Of a stretch of DNA of 64,000 bases, positions 1 through 8,839 are shown in pieces. Below the pieces are notes generated by a model. That model searched no databases. It was not told where the DNA came from and was given only the letters and a program-made list of their open reading frames with translations. The position numbers were made by a program, and so were the translations under genes. How positions within the stretch are numbered: the first letter of the stretch is position 1; each line of letters opens with the position of its first letter. Origin of the DNA: Porphyromonas loveana (GTDB lineage Bacteria; Bacteroidota; Bacteroidia; Bacteroidales; Porphyromonadaceae); contig NZ_QEKY01000004.1 in NCBI RefSeq assembly GCF_003096695.1, positions 72,047 through 136,046 of the forward strand, in the 5' to 3' direction.

Positions 1-59
1 AGCATATGAGGAGGAAACCGTAAAAAACAACATTAGAAGAAAAAAGATCTTCGAATATT

Positions 60-761
60 TCATTCGTCGCATGGCGTTTCTATTTTTGATTGATTTGTTA
101 CTGTTGCATTTAAAAACTCTTCGGGATTACAATTTTTCCCATTTTTCCGCATGTTTAGATGAAGATGTGGATTCGGTACATTATATGCATTCCCTGTACG
201 TCCCGTATAACCTATTATATCTCCCTTTCTCACTTTATCTCCAACCACATATTGCTTTCCTGTGCTTGGATTAATGCCAATCGCATTGCCCGCCTGTAAA
301 TGCCAATAAGAATGTAACAAGATATCCCCGTCAAGTTCTGATTTAATCGTAATTCTATTCCCAGCATCATCTGTGTCGTTATTTGTGTTGGAAAGGTAAG
401 CGGGGGGTAATTTTTTCTTATTTGGATATTTCCCATCTCTATCAGGTTGAGAACTGACAACCCGAGTTACAATTCCATCCATCCTTTATTCTTAGCAGGG
501 CTGTAGCCTTGCACAGCAAATTCCCACTTCGGAGATAGACCTTCAAAGTACAAAGTCGTATCGACATCCGAGAGAGAGCGTACTTTTGTTTCGTGATAGT
601 CACGCTCGAAAGACTTCTGCCAAAGCGGAAGAAAAGGGTTTTGTACCTAACATTGGCTCCTCAACTGATTGAGGATCATTTTTTACGCAACTGATACTAA
701 TTAGTACAGTTGCGAGAAAGACCGACAAAGCCCAGCGGGCTTTGAATCTAACTTTTCTCAT
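60..761 (-). pseudogene. Broken M23-family peptidase lipoprotein gene
   Basis: Three reading-frame pieces lie in order on the minus strand. Positions 761-600 encode a lipoprotein-type N-terminus (basic residues, hydrophobic stretch, then SISC at the lipobox). Positions 646-467 carry a second frame starting VQNPFLPLW and ending GWMEL. Positions 482-60 encode 140 residues that look like the C-terminal half of an M23/LytM endopeptidase, with GYTGRTGNAYNVPNPHLHL near the end supplying the HxH zinc-site histidine pair. The first zinc ligand region (HxxxD), which should lie just before DGIVTRVV, is missing. I infer one ancestral secreted peptidoglycan hydrolase gene broken by at least two frameshifts and a small deletion. 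It could instead be remnants of two adjacent genes. It is probably not functional, because no single frame carries both halves of the active site. Confidence 0.55.
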
Positions 762-1265
762 AAGTTTTAGTTTGTTTTTAATTTGTAAAATTACCTTATC
801 GGCGACAAAGGTATCTTTTTTCGGAAAACAGCAGTCAAAAGTATTACTCTGATTTCCTTGGTGCACACTCTACCTATTCCGAGATCAAGCAGAATTGTGT
901 GGATAGATTTTTGCCTCTGCGTATCTGTTCGCAAGCGAGAAAACAATCGATTTGACTCTTCTTATGCGATCGAAGAGCTGAAAAATGCTGATGGAGCATT
1001 TCGATCTGGGGCGAAGAGCGGAAAAAAACTTTTGGAGTGCATCGTCAGCCTGCGAGCGGGGGAAAAATGGTAATCAGAGAGGCTGTGCATGTACGATGAC
1101 TGGAAGAATGGTTGTTTGGACAATATTGTGGGCTTGATGCTTTGAAAAAACGTTGAGGCCCGATTCTTTGTCGCAGGATGATCAGAAAAACGTAAGTTTG
1201 AGCGATACTCAGGAAAATATAGCTCTACAAAGGATAATTTGCCTGTTTGCATCAGTAGGATGCTT
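762..1265. other. Gene-free stretch upstream of the 43-bp repeats
   Basis: The short open frames here on both strands lack family features, signal peptides or sensible composition. I see no RNA gene. The stretch leads directly into the phased repeat array at 1266. Confidence 0.5.
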
Positions 1266-1580
1266 ATAATTACCTTGTTTTCAGCCTATTATAGCCTGTA
1301 AGAAGTATTAAAGCAACGTACTTAAAGGTGATTTCATGGTATAATGCCTACAAAAGCAGATGATATACTATCCATTACAGGCTGTAATTGCATCAAAAAC
1401 AAATGCTTTTGACCTCATTACAGCCTATAACGCCATCAAAAGCAAGTGATATAGTAGCCATTACAGCATGTAATGCAGTCAAAAGCAAGTGATATAGTAG
1501 CCGTTACAACCTGTAATGCAGTCAAAAGCAAGTGATATAGTAGGCGTTACAGCATATCATGACCTCAAAAGCAGAGTGAT
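1266..1580. repeat. 43-bp tandem repeat array with phased palindromes
   Basis: Well-conserved units begin at 1352, 1395, 1438, 1481 and 1524, with a partial unit at 1567, so the period is exactly 43 bp. Two diverged copies keep the same phase upstream (about 1266 and 1309). Each unit has a conserved aaaagcaagtgatatag block and a palindromic core. The core is perfect at 1374-1388 (ATTACAGGCTGTAAT) and recurs in degenerate form at 1288, 1331, 1417, 1460, 1503 and 1546. No gene overlaps it. It is not a CRISPR array, because the whole 43-bp unit is conserved with no unique spacers. Regularly phased palindromes suggest a multi-site protein-binding region, but no binding protein is identifiable. 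Confidence 0.85.
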
Positions 1581-1823
1581 TAGAATCTTTGTTCGCGAAT
1601 GATCCCTTAGAAAACTGTTTTTGAGGCTATTATGACCTTGATGATGATCGAAAAAACAGAAATTCTACCGAAGTGTATGGCGATACACGCTTGGTTTGCA
1701 GCTTTTCTGACAAATGTTTAGATGCTCTCCCACGGCTTGAGCTTTCGTTGACTAAGGCGATTGAGGCGCATCGTGCCCTGTTGAAGACCTGCCACAACAT
1801 GCGCCGGACTAATAGTATAAAAC
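1581..1823. other. Gene-free stretch between the repeat array and the HMA operon terminator
   Basis: Short open frames on both strands (1673-1897 plus, 1630-1848 minus) have no recognisable family and run into the hairpin at 1824-1868. Nothing else is visible. Confidence 0.5.
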
Positions 1824-1868
1824 GAAGTGAACCCCAAAAGTCGGGCAAAAACTTTTGGGGTTCACTTC
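1824..1868 (-). terminator. Hairpin terminator of the metal operon
   Basis: A perfect 18-bp inverted repeat (GAAGTGAACCCCAAAAGT at 1824-1841 against 1851-1868) has a 9-base loop. It lies 25 bp past the stop of the HMA gene. On the minus strand it is followed by a T-rich GTTTTATAC, consistent with an intrinsic terminator. Confidence 0.7.
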
Positions 1869-1893
1869 ATTTGGACACAGCCCACAGGCGGGC

Positions 1894-2214
1894 TTAGTTC
1901 TTTTCTTTCTTGGGAAGAGGACGACCCGATTCGTCGGTCACTTCTATTTCATAACCGATCTTCTCGAGTTTGGTTGCCAACTTCTCAAGAGAGGTTTTCG
2001 CGGGATCGAATACGATGAGGATGGTATTCTTCTCCAAATCAAATTGGATATCTTTCATCCCTTTCTCGAATTGGAGGACACGACGGATTTTCTTTTCGCA
2101 GGACTCGCAATGCATGCGTGGAGTAGGCGAGATGAAGTGTCGGACTACATCTTTGGCCGACGCGGCTGCCATGCACAGTAGGGAGAGGAGGATGGAGAGG
2201 AGATAGGGTCTCAT
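1894..2214 (-). CDS. Secreted heavy-metal-associated (HMA) domain protein
   Basis: A 106-residue protein with a signal peptide (MRPYLL...AAASA, residues 1-20) followed by a single HMA/MerP-like fold. The metal-binding motif MHCESC puts the cysteines at residues 36 and 39. I start at 2214 because that ATG opens the signal peptide; an ATG at 2232 would add six non-signal residues. It is the last gene of a minus-strand operon, 46 bp after the TonB receptor. HMA domains of this type bind soft metals such as Cu(I) or Hg(II). The periplasmic location and operon suggest a metallochaperone or scavenger serving the receptor or an exporter. The metal cannot be read from sequence. The C-terminal tail is lysine-rich. 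Confidence 0.85.
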   Translation of the reverse strand: MRPYLLSILLSLLCMAAASAKDVVRHFISPTPRMHCESCEKKIRRVLQFEKGMKDIQFDLEKNTILIVFDPAKTSLEKLATKLEKIGYEIEVTDESGRPLPKKEKN

Positions 2215-2260
2215 TTTTGATGTGATAAGCATAGGGTTGAATATTTGTTATGAGGTTAGA

Positions 2261-4501
2261 TTAGTCGAATAGGTTGAATCGTATGCCGGCATAGACCATA
2301 ATGCCGTCGGTGGGGCCCCACACCATGGTGGAGTCGAATGCCTTGCTCCATGGGTCTTGGGCATTGACGATGGGGTTGGGCTGGCGGTAGTTGGTCAGAT
2401 TCTCTCCACCCACATAGGCTGACCATTGGGGGAAGAAGCGCGTGATCTGTGCGCTGACGAGCGGGTAGGTGCCGTAGCTGCTATCCCAGGAGGAAGCGCC
2501 GTTGGTCAGGGTGTAAGGATCGGGCATGCGTCCCGAGCCGTTGAGGGAGAACGTGACATCTCCCTGCCACAGCCTGAGAGGTGTCTTGTAGGAGGCCGTA
2601 AGGAGAGCCTTGTATCGTGAGGTTAGCGGTTCGCTTCTGAGTCTGCCCCCGATCGTGTTGCGCACGTCTGAGAGTCTGAAGGCTGCCATCAGATCCAGTC
2701 CACGCAGGAGCGTGTAGGAAGCGTCTATCTGAAAGGTGTGGGAATAGGAACTGCCTGCCATGCCATAGAAGTGCAGCTCATGCGGGTGGCTGTCCATGTC
2801 GATGACCACGCGCTTGTCGAAGTCCGTATAGTAATACTCGGCGTTTAGCTCCACTTTCTTGCTCCCACCGACGGGGATGTCCAGACCGACGCTGATGCCG
2901 TAGTTCCACGACGCTTCCTGTAGCTTGTCTGCTCCCTCATGGATGACGATCTCTCTTCCGGATGCCAAGAGGTGGTTGTTCTCCACCAAAATGCCGTGTG
3001 TGCGGTATCCTTTGCCGGCAGAGAGGCGCAGCGAGACAGCTGATGAGGGATTGTAGCGAATGTGGAAACGAGGAGTGACAAAGGTGCCATGCAGATTGCT
3101 GTGGTCGGCTCTGATGCCACCCAAGACAGCGAGTTGCGGCACGGGTGTGTAGGTGTACTGGAAGTAGGCTCCCGGGACGGACTCGTTGTAGCGGTTCGTC
3201 GTCAGCGGTCCGAGAGCCGTCTGCTCCAGTCGGTGCTGTCCGTCGTAGTGGTCGTACTGCCAGCTCAGCCCCGTAGAGAGTGCGTGCTGTTCGTTGGGCT
3301 GGGTTTCGAAGAGTAACGATGTGTAGAGATTGTCCTGTCCCATCTCAAATACTTTGTGTCCGTAGCCGGCATCCAATTGTTGCTTACTACCATCGACGAT
3401 GAGTGCAATGCTGCTGCCCCGATCGGGATCGAGTATGTGAGCTGCTTTGACGAAGGCTTCTCCGCGGTGTGTCTTGATCCCTATCAGATAGGGCGTGGCG
3501 AGAGCTTCCGTATGATGCCCGTACTGTCCGGCGCGTCTGTTCTCATAGAGGTAGAGGAATCCGCTCTGGATGATATTCCGTGCTGAGCGATAGGTCCAGC
3601 GGTTCATCACATTGTACTGGCGCATCATGGGCATGTCCACGAATGTGTCGTGATTGGCATCGTGAGCCATGGAACGATCCTCCACATGGGCGAGGAGGGC
3701 CGTGCTCCATCGGTCGCCGAACTGATAGTTGCCTGCGAGATTGAGCTCTGCACGCAGTCCCTGATCCAGATAGGCATTGCCCTCGAAGTATCTGTCCACG
3801 TTAGGCTTTTTATATTCCACGTTGATCTGTCCTGTCATAGACTCAAAGCCGTTCTTGACCGAGGCAGCCCCTTTGGACACTTGTATGCTCTGGATCCATG
3901 CGCCAGGGATGTAGCCTAATGAGTAGGGAGCTGATATGCCACGAAATCCGGGGATGTTTTCAGTCTGCATTTGTACGTACTTGCCGCTGAGACCCAAAAG
4001 TTTGATCTGTTTGGTGCCGGTGGCGGCATCGGTGGTGCTGACATCTACGGAAGGATTGGTCGTGAAGCTTTCACCCAGATTGCAGCAAGCAGCACGGATG
4101 AGTTCGCCCTCGCTGATCTGCTCCCTGTTCTCGATACTGAGGCGGAGTTTGGAACGTCCTTTGCGGAAGCCGATAACCTCCACATGGTCCATGACGATGG
4201 ACTGTAGCATGATGCGTCGTTGCTTGGTGTCGTGCGAAATGTCGATGGTGTCAGCGACAAATCCTGCACAGCTGACGACGAGGCGATGATGTGCACCGAG
4301 GTGTTCGATGGCAAACTCTCCTTTCTCTCCGGAGGAGGTGTGGATATTGGTACCCAGCCAATAGACATTGGCTGCTACGATGGGTTCGGCAGTGTCATCT
4401 ACGACCTGTCCGATGAGTTGTCCTCCATCCTGAGCGGCCAATCCGGTGGCGGATAGGAGTAGGAGGCTCAGGAGGAAGGATATTTGGTGTTTCTTTTTCA
4501 T
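2261..4501 (-). CDS. TonB-dependent outer-membrane receptor, probably metal-linked
   Basis: 746 residues. It has a signal peptide (residues 1-23), then a carboxypeptidase-regulatory-like beta-sandwich domain (about 25-100), a plug domain (about 105-230, with GLSGKYVQMQTENIPGFRG and QIQVSKG-like plug features), and a C-terminal beta-barrel ending in GIRFNLFD with a terminal aromatic-acid signature. This layout is standard for Bacteroidetes TonB receptors. It is flanked in the same operon by a Cys/His-rich secreted protein and an HMA protein, which points to transport of a metal ion or metal chelate rather than glycans; no SusD partner is present. Haem is possible but I see no HmuY-like neighbour. 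The true substrate is unknown. Confidence 0.85.
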   Translation of the reverse strand: MKKKHQISFLLSLLLLSATGLAAQDGGQLIGQVVDDTAEPIVAANVYWLGTNIHTSSGEKGEFAIEHLGAHHRLVVSCAGFVADTIDISHDTKQRRIMLQSIVMDHVEVIGFRKGRSKLRLSIENREQISEGELIRAACCNLGESFTTNPSVDVSTTDAATGTKQIKLLGLSGKYVQMQTENIPGFRGISAPYSLGYIPGAWIQSIQVSKGAASVKNGFESMTGQINVEYKKPNVDRYFEGNAYLDQGLRAELNLAGNYQFGDRWSTALLAHVEDRSMAHDANHDTFVDMPMMRQYNVMNRWTYRSARNIIQSGFLYLYENRRAGQYGHHTEALATPYLIGIKTHRGEAFVKAAHILDPDRGSSIALIVDGSKQQLDAGYGHKVFEMGQDNLYTSLLFETQPNEQHALSTGLSWQYDHYDGQHRLEQTALGPLTTNRYNESVPGAYFQYTYTPVPQLAVLGGIRADHSNLHGTFVTPRFHIRYNPSSAVSLRLSAGKGYRTHGILVENNHLLASGREIVIHEGADKLQEASWNYGISVGLDIPVGGSKKVELNAEYYYTDFDKRVVIDMDSHPHELHFYGMAGSSYSHTFQIDASYTLLRGLDLMAAFRLSDVRNTIGGRLRSEPLTSRYKALLTASYKTPLRLWQGDVTFSLNGSGRMPDPYTLTNGASSWDSSYGTYPLVSAQITRFFPQWSAYVGGENLTNYRQPNPIVNAQDPWSKAFDSTMVWGPTDGIMVYAGIRFNLFD

Positions 4502-4665
4502 TATTGTATCCTTATAATAATTGACAGCGGTAGTCTCTGAGGTATCTGTGTGCAGCGTTATTCATTGGCTTTTGCGCACGGGAATACAGCGACTACTGTC
4601 GCCCGGAGGACAGGCGACATGGCGTGATCTCACTCTCTGTCTGCAAGAATGCAGCAGGGAGCGAA

Positions 4666-5112
4666 TCAAATAATAAGGATACAGGAGCGTAGCAGCGTGT
4701 CGCGTCCTTCCAAAGGAGGCGGTGGCTGTGAATAGGTGCCGACCGAGACGCGCAGTGCCGTCGAAAATAGGCCGATGGGTGATGGAGTGGGAGAGAAAAT
4801 GGGGCTGGTGCTCTCTAATATCGGAGGAGCCGATAGATGATGGACCGGCGTAAAGTCATCCAAACTACAGTGAATGAGCGTGGGGATGCATCCTTCGTCC
4901 TCAGTCTCCGACTCATCAGTCGCAGAACAGCAACCGCCCTCATCGCCGCAACAGTCCGTGGAGGATGTAGTGAGGGGATCGGTCTCGACTACATATGCCT
5001 GCATGATAGTATGTGCCGTTGCATTCTGGTAGAATGATCGGCAACAGGCCTTAACCGTTTCAAAGCCTGCCCCGAAGAGGACTATAAGAAGCGACAGGAA
5101 GAATGCCGTCAT
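4666..5112 (-). CDS. HYC_CC_PP-family Cys/His-rich secreted protein
   Basis: 148 residues from the chosen start. It begins MTAFFLSLLIVLFGAGFE, a good signal peptide, followed by ACC, a DCCGDEGGCC cluster, an acidic stretch, and a C-terminal QPPPPLEGRDTLLRS motif. This pattern matches a Bacteroidetes family named for its HYC, CC and PP motifs, usually found beside HMA proteins and TonB receptors. ATGs at 5172 and 5160 are alternatives. I prefer 5112 because a TATCTTTG -7-like element (minus strand, 5177-5170) overlaps the far-upstream start, and because 5112 opens the signal peptide. It probably binds metal in the periplasm. It is the first gene of the operon leading to the TonB receptor (164 bp gap). 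Confidence 0.65.
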   Translation of the reverse strand: MTAFFLSLLIVLFGAGFETVKACCRSFYQNATAHTIMQAYVVETDPLTTSSTDCCGDEGGCCSATDESETEDEGCIPTLIHCSLDDFTPVHHLSAPPILESTSPIFSPTPSPIGLFSTALRVSVGTYSQPPPPLEGRDTLLRSCILII

Positions 5113-5243
5113 TCTCTTGCCGACTCTTTCTCGCAGTATGTGACTGGTGCGTGATATCATTTCAATAGACAAAGATATGTAAAGAATGGATAATCCGTCT
5201 CACTTTACAGGTTACAGAGTACCGGTATACCTACAAATAGGGA

Positions 5244-5274
5244 TTGTTAATTGTCGTGATTCACAATACCTTTG
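5244..5274 (+). promoter_or_regulatory. Bacteroidetes-type promoter with a CRP/FNR-like operator
   Basis: TTG at 5244-5246 is separated by 20 bp from TACCTTTG at 5267-5274, a close match to the Bacteroidetes -33/-7 consensus. The gene starts 25 bp downstream. Between the elements, TTGTCG-N4-TCACAA (5251-5266) resembles a CRP/FNR-family 16-bp operator with one perfect half-site. I infer control by such a regulator. Confidence 0.5.
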
Positions 5275-5298
5275 TAAGTAATTTACAAAATTCCAACT

Positions 5299-6009
5299 AT
5301 GACATCCCATCCCATACACAACCACTATTCGTCGAATACCAAATTGAGCGACCTGATCTGCGAGAATTACGACTTGCTGCTCGTGATCACGCGCTTCGGT
5401 ATCTCGCTCGGATTTGGCGACAAGAGCATCCGTGAGGTTTGCGAGGAAAACAACGTCAATACCAATACGCTCATGGCCGTGATCAATACGCTGATCAATC
5501 GTCATGAACGCCCCTCCGATGCGCTTTTGGCCACGCTTTCGGCCCCTTCATTGATCAGCTACCTGCGTCAGTCGCACGATTATTTCCTGCAATTCCGACT
5601 CCCTGCCCTCAGACAGAAGTTGCTATCGGCCCTTTCGGAATGCCCCAGCGAAGTGGTATTTGTCATCCGACAGTTCTATGACGAGTACGCCGAGGAGGTG
5701 CACAAGCATATGAGCTATGAGGAGAAGACGGTCTTCCCTTACGTGGAGCGCTTGTTGGCGGGCAAGCTGGACGGACGCTCGAACTATAGAATAGACATTT
5801 TCAGCAAGCGACACGATCAGATAGAAATGAAGATCACCGAGCTGAAAAACCTCCTCATCAAGTACTACCCCGTGCGCAGCGGATACGAACTCAACAGCGT
5901 ATTGCACGATATATTCTCTGCCGAGGATGATCTCTCGGCGCACAACTTTGTCGAAGACTATCTCTTTGTGCCGCTCATTCGTAGGATAGAAAAGGAAAAT
6001 GGCTTATGA
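5299..6009 (+). CDS. Hemerythrin-like / ScdA-type di-iron protein
   Basis: 236 residues. The N-terminal part (about 15-65, [16 protein letters not shown] ... [12 protein letters not shown]) resembles the ScdA_N (DUF542) domain. The rest is a four-helix hemerythrin-like bundle with candidate iron ligands H93, H137, E141 ([12 protein letters not shown]), H172, H215 and E219. That order matches the RIC family (YtfE/ScdA), which repairs iron-sulfur clusters after nitric-oxide or oxidative damage. The usual N-terminal cysteine of ScdA proteins may be C21 or C48. Its stop overlaps the start of a LuxR-type regulator in an ATGA junction, so the two are probably translationally coupled. The protein may instead act as an oxygen or NO sensor for that regulator. 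Confidence 0.75.
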   Translation: MTSHPIHNHYSSNTKLSDLICENYDLLLVITRFGISLGFGDKSIREVCEENNVNTNTLMAVINTLINRHERPSDALLATLSAPSLISYLRQSHDYFLQFRLPALRQKLLSALSECPSEVVFVIRQFYDEYAEEVHKHMSYEEKTVFPYVERLLAGKLDGRSNYRIDIFSKRHDQIEMKITELKNLLIKYYPVRSGYELNSVLHDIFSAEDDLSAHNFVEDYLFVPLIRRIEKENGL

Positions 6010-6608
6010 ATATCATCATGCTCAAGGTCGCAATCGTAGAGCCTTTGCCTCTCATCAGAGCCGGTCTGGAGGCTATGCTCAGGAAGATTTCCGGTTATAA
6101 AATCCAGTTTTTCGATATTCCTGCCGATAACGACTGGCAGGAAATCGTGTCGCATTATTTGCCTGATATCATTTTTGTCAATCCTCTCCTTGCCGGTCTT
6201 GTCCGAGACGACTCCGGCAGGATCGGGGTGCGAGACTACTATTGTGTGGCACTGCTGACCTCTCCGATGGATCATTCGCTCCTGCATGGTTACGACGAAC
6301 ATCTGTCCATCCAGACGTCGATCGACGGACTGCGCAATATGCTCGAACGCCTCTACCAGAAGAAGCAAGAGCCGGAAGAAAACGAAGAGGAACATCAGGC
6401 GCTCACCAACCGTGAAAAGGAAATCGTGGTGGGAGTAGTAAAGGGGATGACCAATAAGGAAATCGCGGAGGAGCTATTCCTCTCTACGCACACAGTCATC
6501 ACGCACAGAAGGAACATCGCCAAGAAGCTACAAATCCACAGCCCCAGCGGGTTGACGATATATGCGATCATGAACAAACTCGTCAATCTCGACGAGATCG
6601 CCCACTAA
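6006..6608 (+). CDS. LuxR/NarL-family DNA-binding regulator with degenerate receiver
   Basis: 200 residues. The C-terminal region (about 133-180, [20 protein letters not shown] then [17 protein letters not shown]) is a clear LuxR helix-turn-helix. The N-terminal 120 residues keep the spacing of a receiver ([18 protein letters not shown] at the start), but the phospho-acceptor position reads FVNP (N59), so the usual aspartate is absent. It therefore probably does not respond to a histidine kinase by phosphorylation. It overlaps the hemerythrin-like gene by four bases, suggesting that protein provides the signal. An internal ATG at 6018 is a possible alternative start. Its targets are unknown. 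Confidence 0.8.
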   Translation: MNIIMLKVAIVEPLPLIRAGLEAMLRKISGYKIQFFDIPADNDWQEIVSHYLPDIIFVNPLLAGLVRDDSGRIGVRDYYCVALLTSPMDHSLLHGYDEHLSIQTSIDGLRNMLERLYQKKQEPEENEEEHQALTNREKEIVVGVVKGMTNKEIAEELFLSTHTVITHRRNIAKKLQIHSPSGLTIYAIMNKLVNLDEIAH

Positions 6609-6626
6609 GAAAAACACTGCCGCGCG

Positions 6627-7313
6627 CTACTTCTCGCTTACCGCAGAGATGAGTATCGGCCAGAGCTTATCGCCCTTTGGTAGTGGTGCCGTTATGTCTA
6701 TGAGCTGGCCGCTGACAGGATGTGTAAACCGAATCCTGTGAGCCACAAGACTGATCCCGCCATCGGGATTGCTCCTTCCGAAACCATATTTTAGATCACC
6801 CTTGATGGGGCAGCCTATCGCTGCGAGCTGACATCTTATTTGGTGATGTCGGCCCGTATGCAACGCTATTTCCAGAAGATGATAGGTGTCGGAGGAGGCT
6901 ATCAGCCGATAGGACAATGATGCTTTCTTGCTGTTGGGTACTTCGTGCAGGGATGCAAAGCTTTTGTTTAGCTTCTCGTTGCGTCGGATATAATGCACGA
7001 GTGTATCCGCCTCTTGGGGCGGTCTTTGTCGGACGATGGCACGGTACACTTTCTGTACTTCCCCGTCCCGAAACATATTGTTGAGGCGGCTCAGCGCCTT
7101 ACCGGTCTTGGCAAAGACGACCAATCCCGCCACGGGGCGATCCAGACGATGTGTCACTCCGAGGAATACATTCCCGGGCTTGGCATATTTCTCCTTGATC
7201 CACTGCTTGACGGTATCGGAAAGAGGGCTGTCGCCGGTCTTGTCGCCTTGGACTATTTCCCCCACAGCCTTATTGACTATGATGAGGTGATTGTCCTCGT
7301 AAACGACTTCCAT
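6627..7313 (-). CDS. RluA-family 23S rRNA/tRNA pseudouridine synthase
   Basis: 228 residues covering one catalytic pseudouridine synthase domain without an S4 domain. The RluA signature THRLDRPVAGLVVFAKT is at residues 54-70 with catalytic Asp58, and the downstream HTGRHHQIRCQLAAIG motif is intact. It converts a uridine in structured RNA to pseudouridine. Which site it modifies cannot be read from sequence; short RluA-like proteins without S4 occur for both rRNA and tRNA targets. It lies 58 bp after fabG on the same strand and may share its transcript. The start at 7313 is the only good candidate, as MEVVYEDNHLIIVNK is the usual beginning. Confidence 0.9.
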   Translation of the reverse strand: MEVVYEDNHLIIVNKAVGEIVQGDKTGDSPLSDTVKQWIKEKYAKPGNVFLGVTHRLDRPVAGLVVFAKTGKALSRLNNMFRDGEVQKVYRAIVRQRPPQEADTLVHYIRRNEKLNKSFASLHEVPNSKKASLSYRLIASSDTYHLLEIALHTGRHHQIRCQLAAIGCPIKGDLKYGFGRSNPDGGISLVAHRIRFTHPVSGQLIDITAPLPKGDKLWPILISAVSEK

Positions 7314-7371
7314 GCGTCAGCCCTCTCTACTTTATTATATAAGTGGGTATGATGCAGATCTGATCTCTACA

Positions 7372-8118
7372 TTACATATTCATACCACCACATACGTGCA
7401 GCACCTGTCCCGTCACATAGGAAGAGAGGTCGCTGCCGAGGAATGTAGCCACGTTGGCCACATCTTCGGGCGTACCGCCACGGCGCAGCGGTATCTGAGC
7501 CGCCCATTGCTTCTTCACTTCTTCGCTCAGCACGGCAGTCATGTCCGTGATGATGAAGCCCGGTGCAATCGCATTGGCGCGCACACCACGAGAACCCAAT
7601 TCCTTCGCCACACTCTTGGCGAGACCGATCATACCTGCTTTAGAGGCTGAGTAGTTGGACTGTCCGGCATTGCCTGATACACCTACCACAGAAGCCATGT
7701 TGATGATGCTGCCACCGCGTTGCGACATCATGATGGGCGTCAGGGCGTGGATCATATTGAAGGCCGACTTCAGGTTTACGTTGATCACGGCATCCCATTG
7801 ATCCTCTGTCATACGCATCATGAGGCCGTCGCGTGTGATACCGGCATTGTTTACCAGAATGTCGATGCGACCGAAGTCCGCTTTGATCTTTTCTACTACA
7901 TCATGTGCCGCTTGGAAGTCGGCAGCGTTGGAGGCATAGGCAGCTGCGCGTACGCCCATCGCCTTGAGTTCTGCTACAAAAGCTTCTACGTTTTCGTCGA
8001 TTTTCAAGTCTGTGATGGCCACATCGGCACCTTCCGTTGCATACTTATAAGCAATAGCGCGACCGATGCCGCGACCGGCTCCCGTGATGAGAGCTACCTT
8101 GTTTTCTAATAGTTTCAT
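7372..8118 (-). CDS. fabG: 3-oxoacyl-ACP reductase FabG
   Basis: 248 residues, the usual length for this short-chain dehydrogenase. The NADP-binding GAGRGIG motif is at 14-20, NNAG at about 90-93, and the catalytic Ser143, Tyr156 and Lys160 lie in SVVGVSGNAGQSNYSASK. GITRDGLMMRM, typical of FabG rather than generic SDRs, follows NNAG. It reduces 3-oxoacyl-ACP in cytoplasmic fatty-acid elongation. It sits between a TetR regulator (82 bp upstream) and the RluA enzyme, away from other fab genes. The TetR protein may regulate it. Confidence 0.92.
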   Translation of the reverse strand: MKLLENKVALITGAGRGIGRAIAYKYATEGADVAITDLKIDENVEAFVAELKAMGVRAAAYASNAADFQAAHDVVEKIKADFGRIDILVNNAGITRDGLMMRMTEDQWDAVINVNLKSAFNMIHALTPIMMSQRGGSIINMASVVGVSGNAGQSNYSASKAGMIGLAKSVAKELGSRGVRANAIAPGFIITDMTAVLSEEVKKQWAAQIPLRRGGTPEDVANVATFLGSDLSSYVTGQVLHVCGGMNM

Positions 8119-8200
8119 ACTTGGATGCTAATTTGTCGCCGGACAGCTCTTGCTCTAAGGCTGAGCCAATGTCCTGCGGGTTGAATTATCTATTGGTTTC

Positions 8201-8839
8201 TTATTGTTCTTTTTGTTCTCCTTTGGCTATGGCTACTGCATCCGCCATGTCCGCACGGCAGATGCCGTGGAAGATGAGGTGCTCCACATTCTCGCTTATC
8301 CGCTCGAAGGCTATCGTACCCGCATGACGCAGGTGGCCACTGATGTAAGGCACCTCCAGACCTTTGATGGAGTGGAGGAGTATCTTGGCCGTGATCTGCG
8401 CATCGGGCATGGCAAATACATGGGCCTCGATGCCTTCTTCCAATATGTTGCAGATGAGATGTTCTTCTCGGAGGTCGAACTCCTTGCGGGCGTTCTCCAC
8501 CTTCCAGATGTCGCGGAAGAAATCGGCACGGAGCGTGCCATTGCGGATGACTATCTCCTTGATAGCCTCCAGATGCGTATAGATGAAGTGCATCAGCTTC
8601 TTCGTCGGTGTCATCATCACTTGCGAAGCCGCCTCCAGTGAGCTGTGCAATTCGTCCAGTTCTTTGTGTACTACGGCAACGTAGATGTCGTTCTTGCTCT
8701 TAAAGTAGGTGTAGAGTGTTCGTCTTCCCTTGTTTGCTGCATCGGCGATGTCGTTCATCGTAGTCTTTTCTACTCCGATTTTAGCAAAGAGCTGACGTGC
8801 CACGTCGATCATCAGTTCTCTTGTTTTCGCCACACTCAT
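8201..8839 (-). CDS. TetR/AcrR-family transcriptional regulator
   Basis: 212 residues. The N-terminal TetR helix-turn-helix is clear: RELMIDVARQLFAKIGVEKT followed by TMNDIADAANKGRRTLYTYF (about 6-47). The C-terminal ligand-binding half is all-helical and not assignable. It is the first gene of the tetR-fabG-rluA minus-strand group. Its neighbour suggests an acyl-CoA or fatty-acid effector, as in FabR/FadR-like TetR proteins, but that is inference. It is divergent from the cobalamin operon. Confidence 0.88.
   Translation of the reverse strand: MSVAKTRELMIDVARQLFAKIGVEKTTMNDIADAANKGRRTLYTYFKSKNDIYVAVVHKELDELHSSLEAASQVMMTPTKKLMHFIYTHLEAIKEIVIRNGTLRADFFRDIWKVENARKEFDLREEHLICNILEEGIEAHVFAMPDAQITAKILLHSIKGLEVPYISGHLRHAGTIAFERISENVEHLIFHGICRADMADAVAIAKGEQKEQ

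Noticed and set aside
962-1252. 96-codon minus-strand frame
   Set aside because: No family, no signal peptide, and it lies in low-information DNA before the repeat array.
1352-1580. CRISPR array
   Set aside because: The entire 43-bp unit is conserved. There are no unique spacers and no cas genes nearby.
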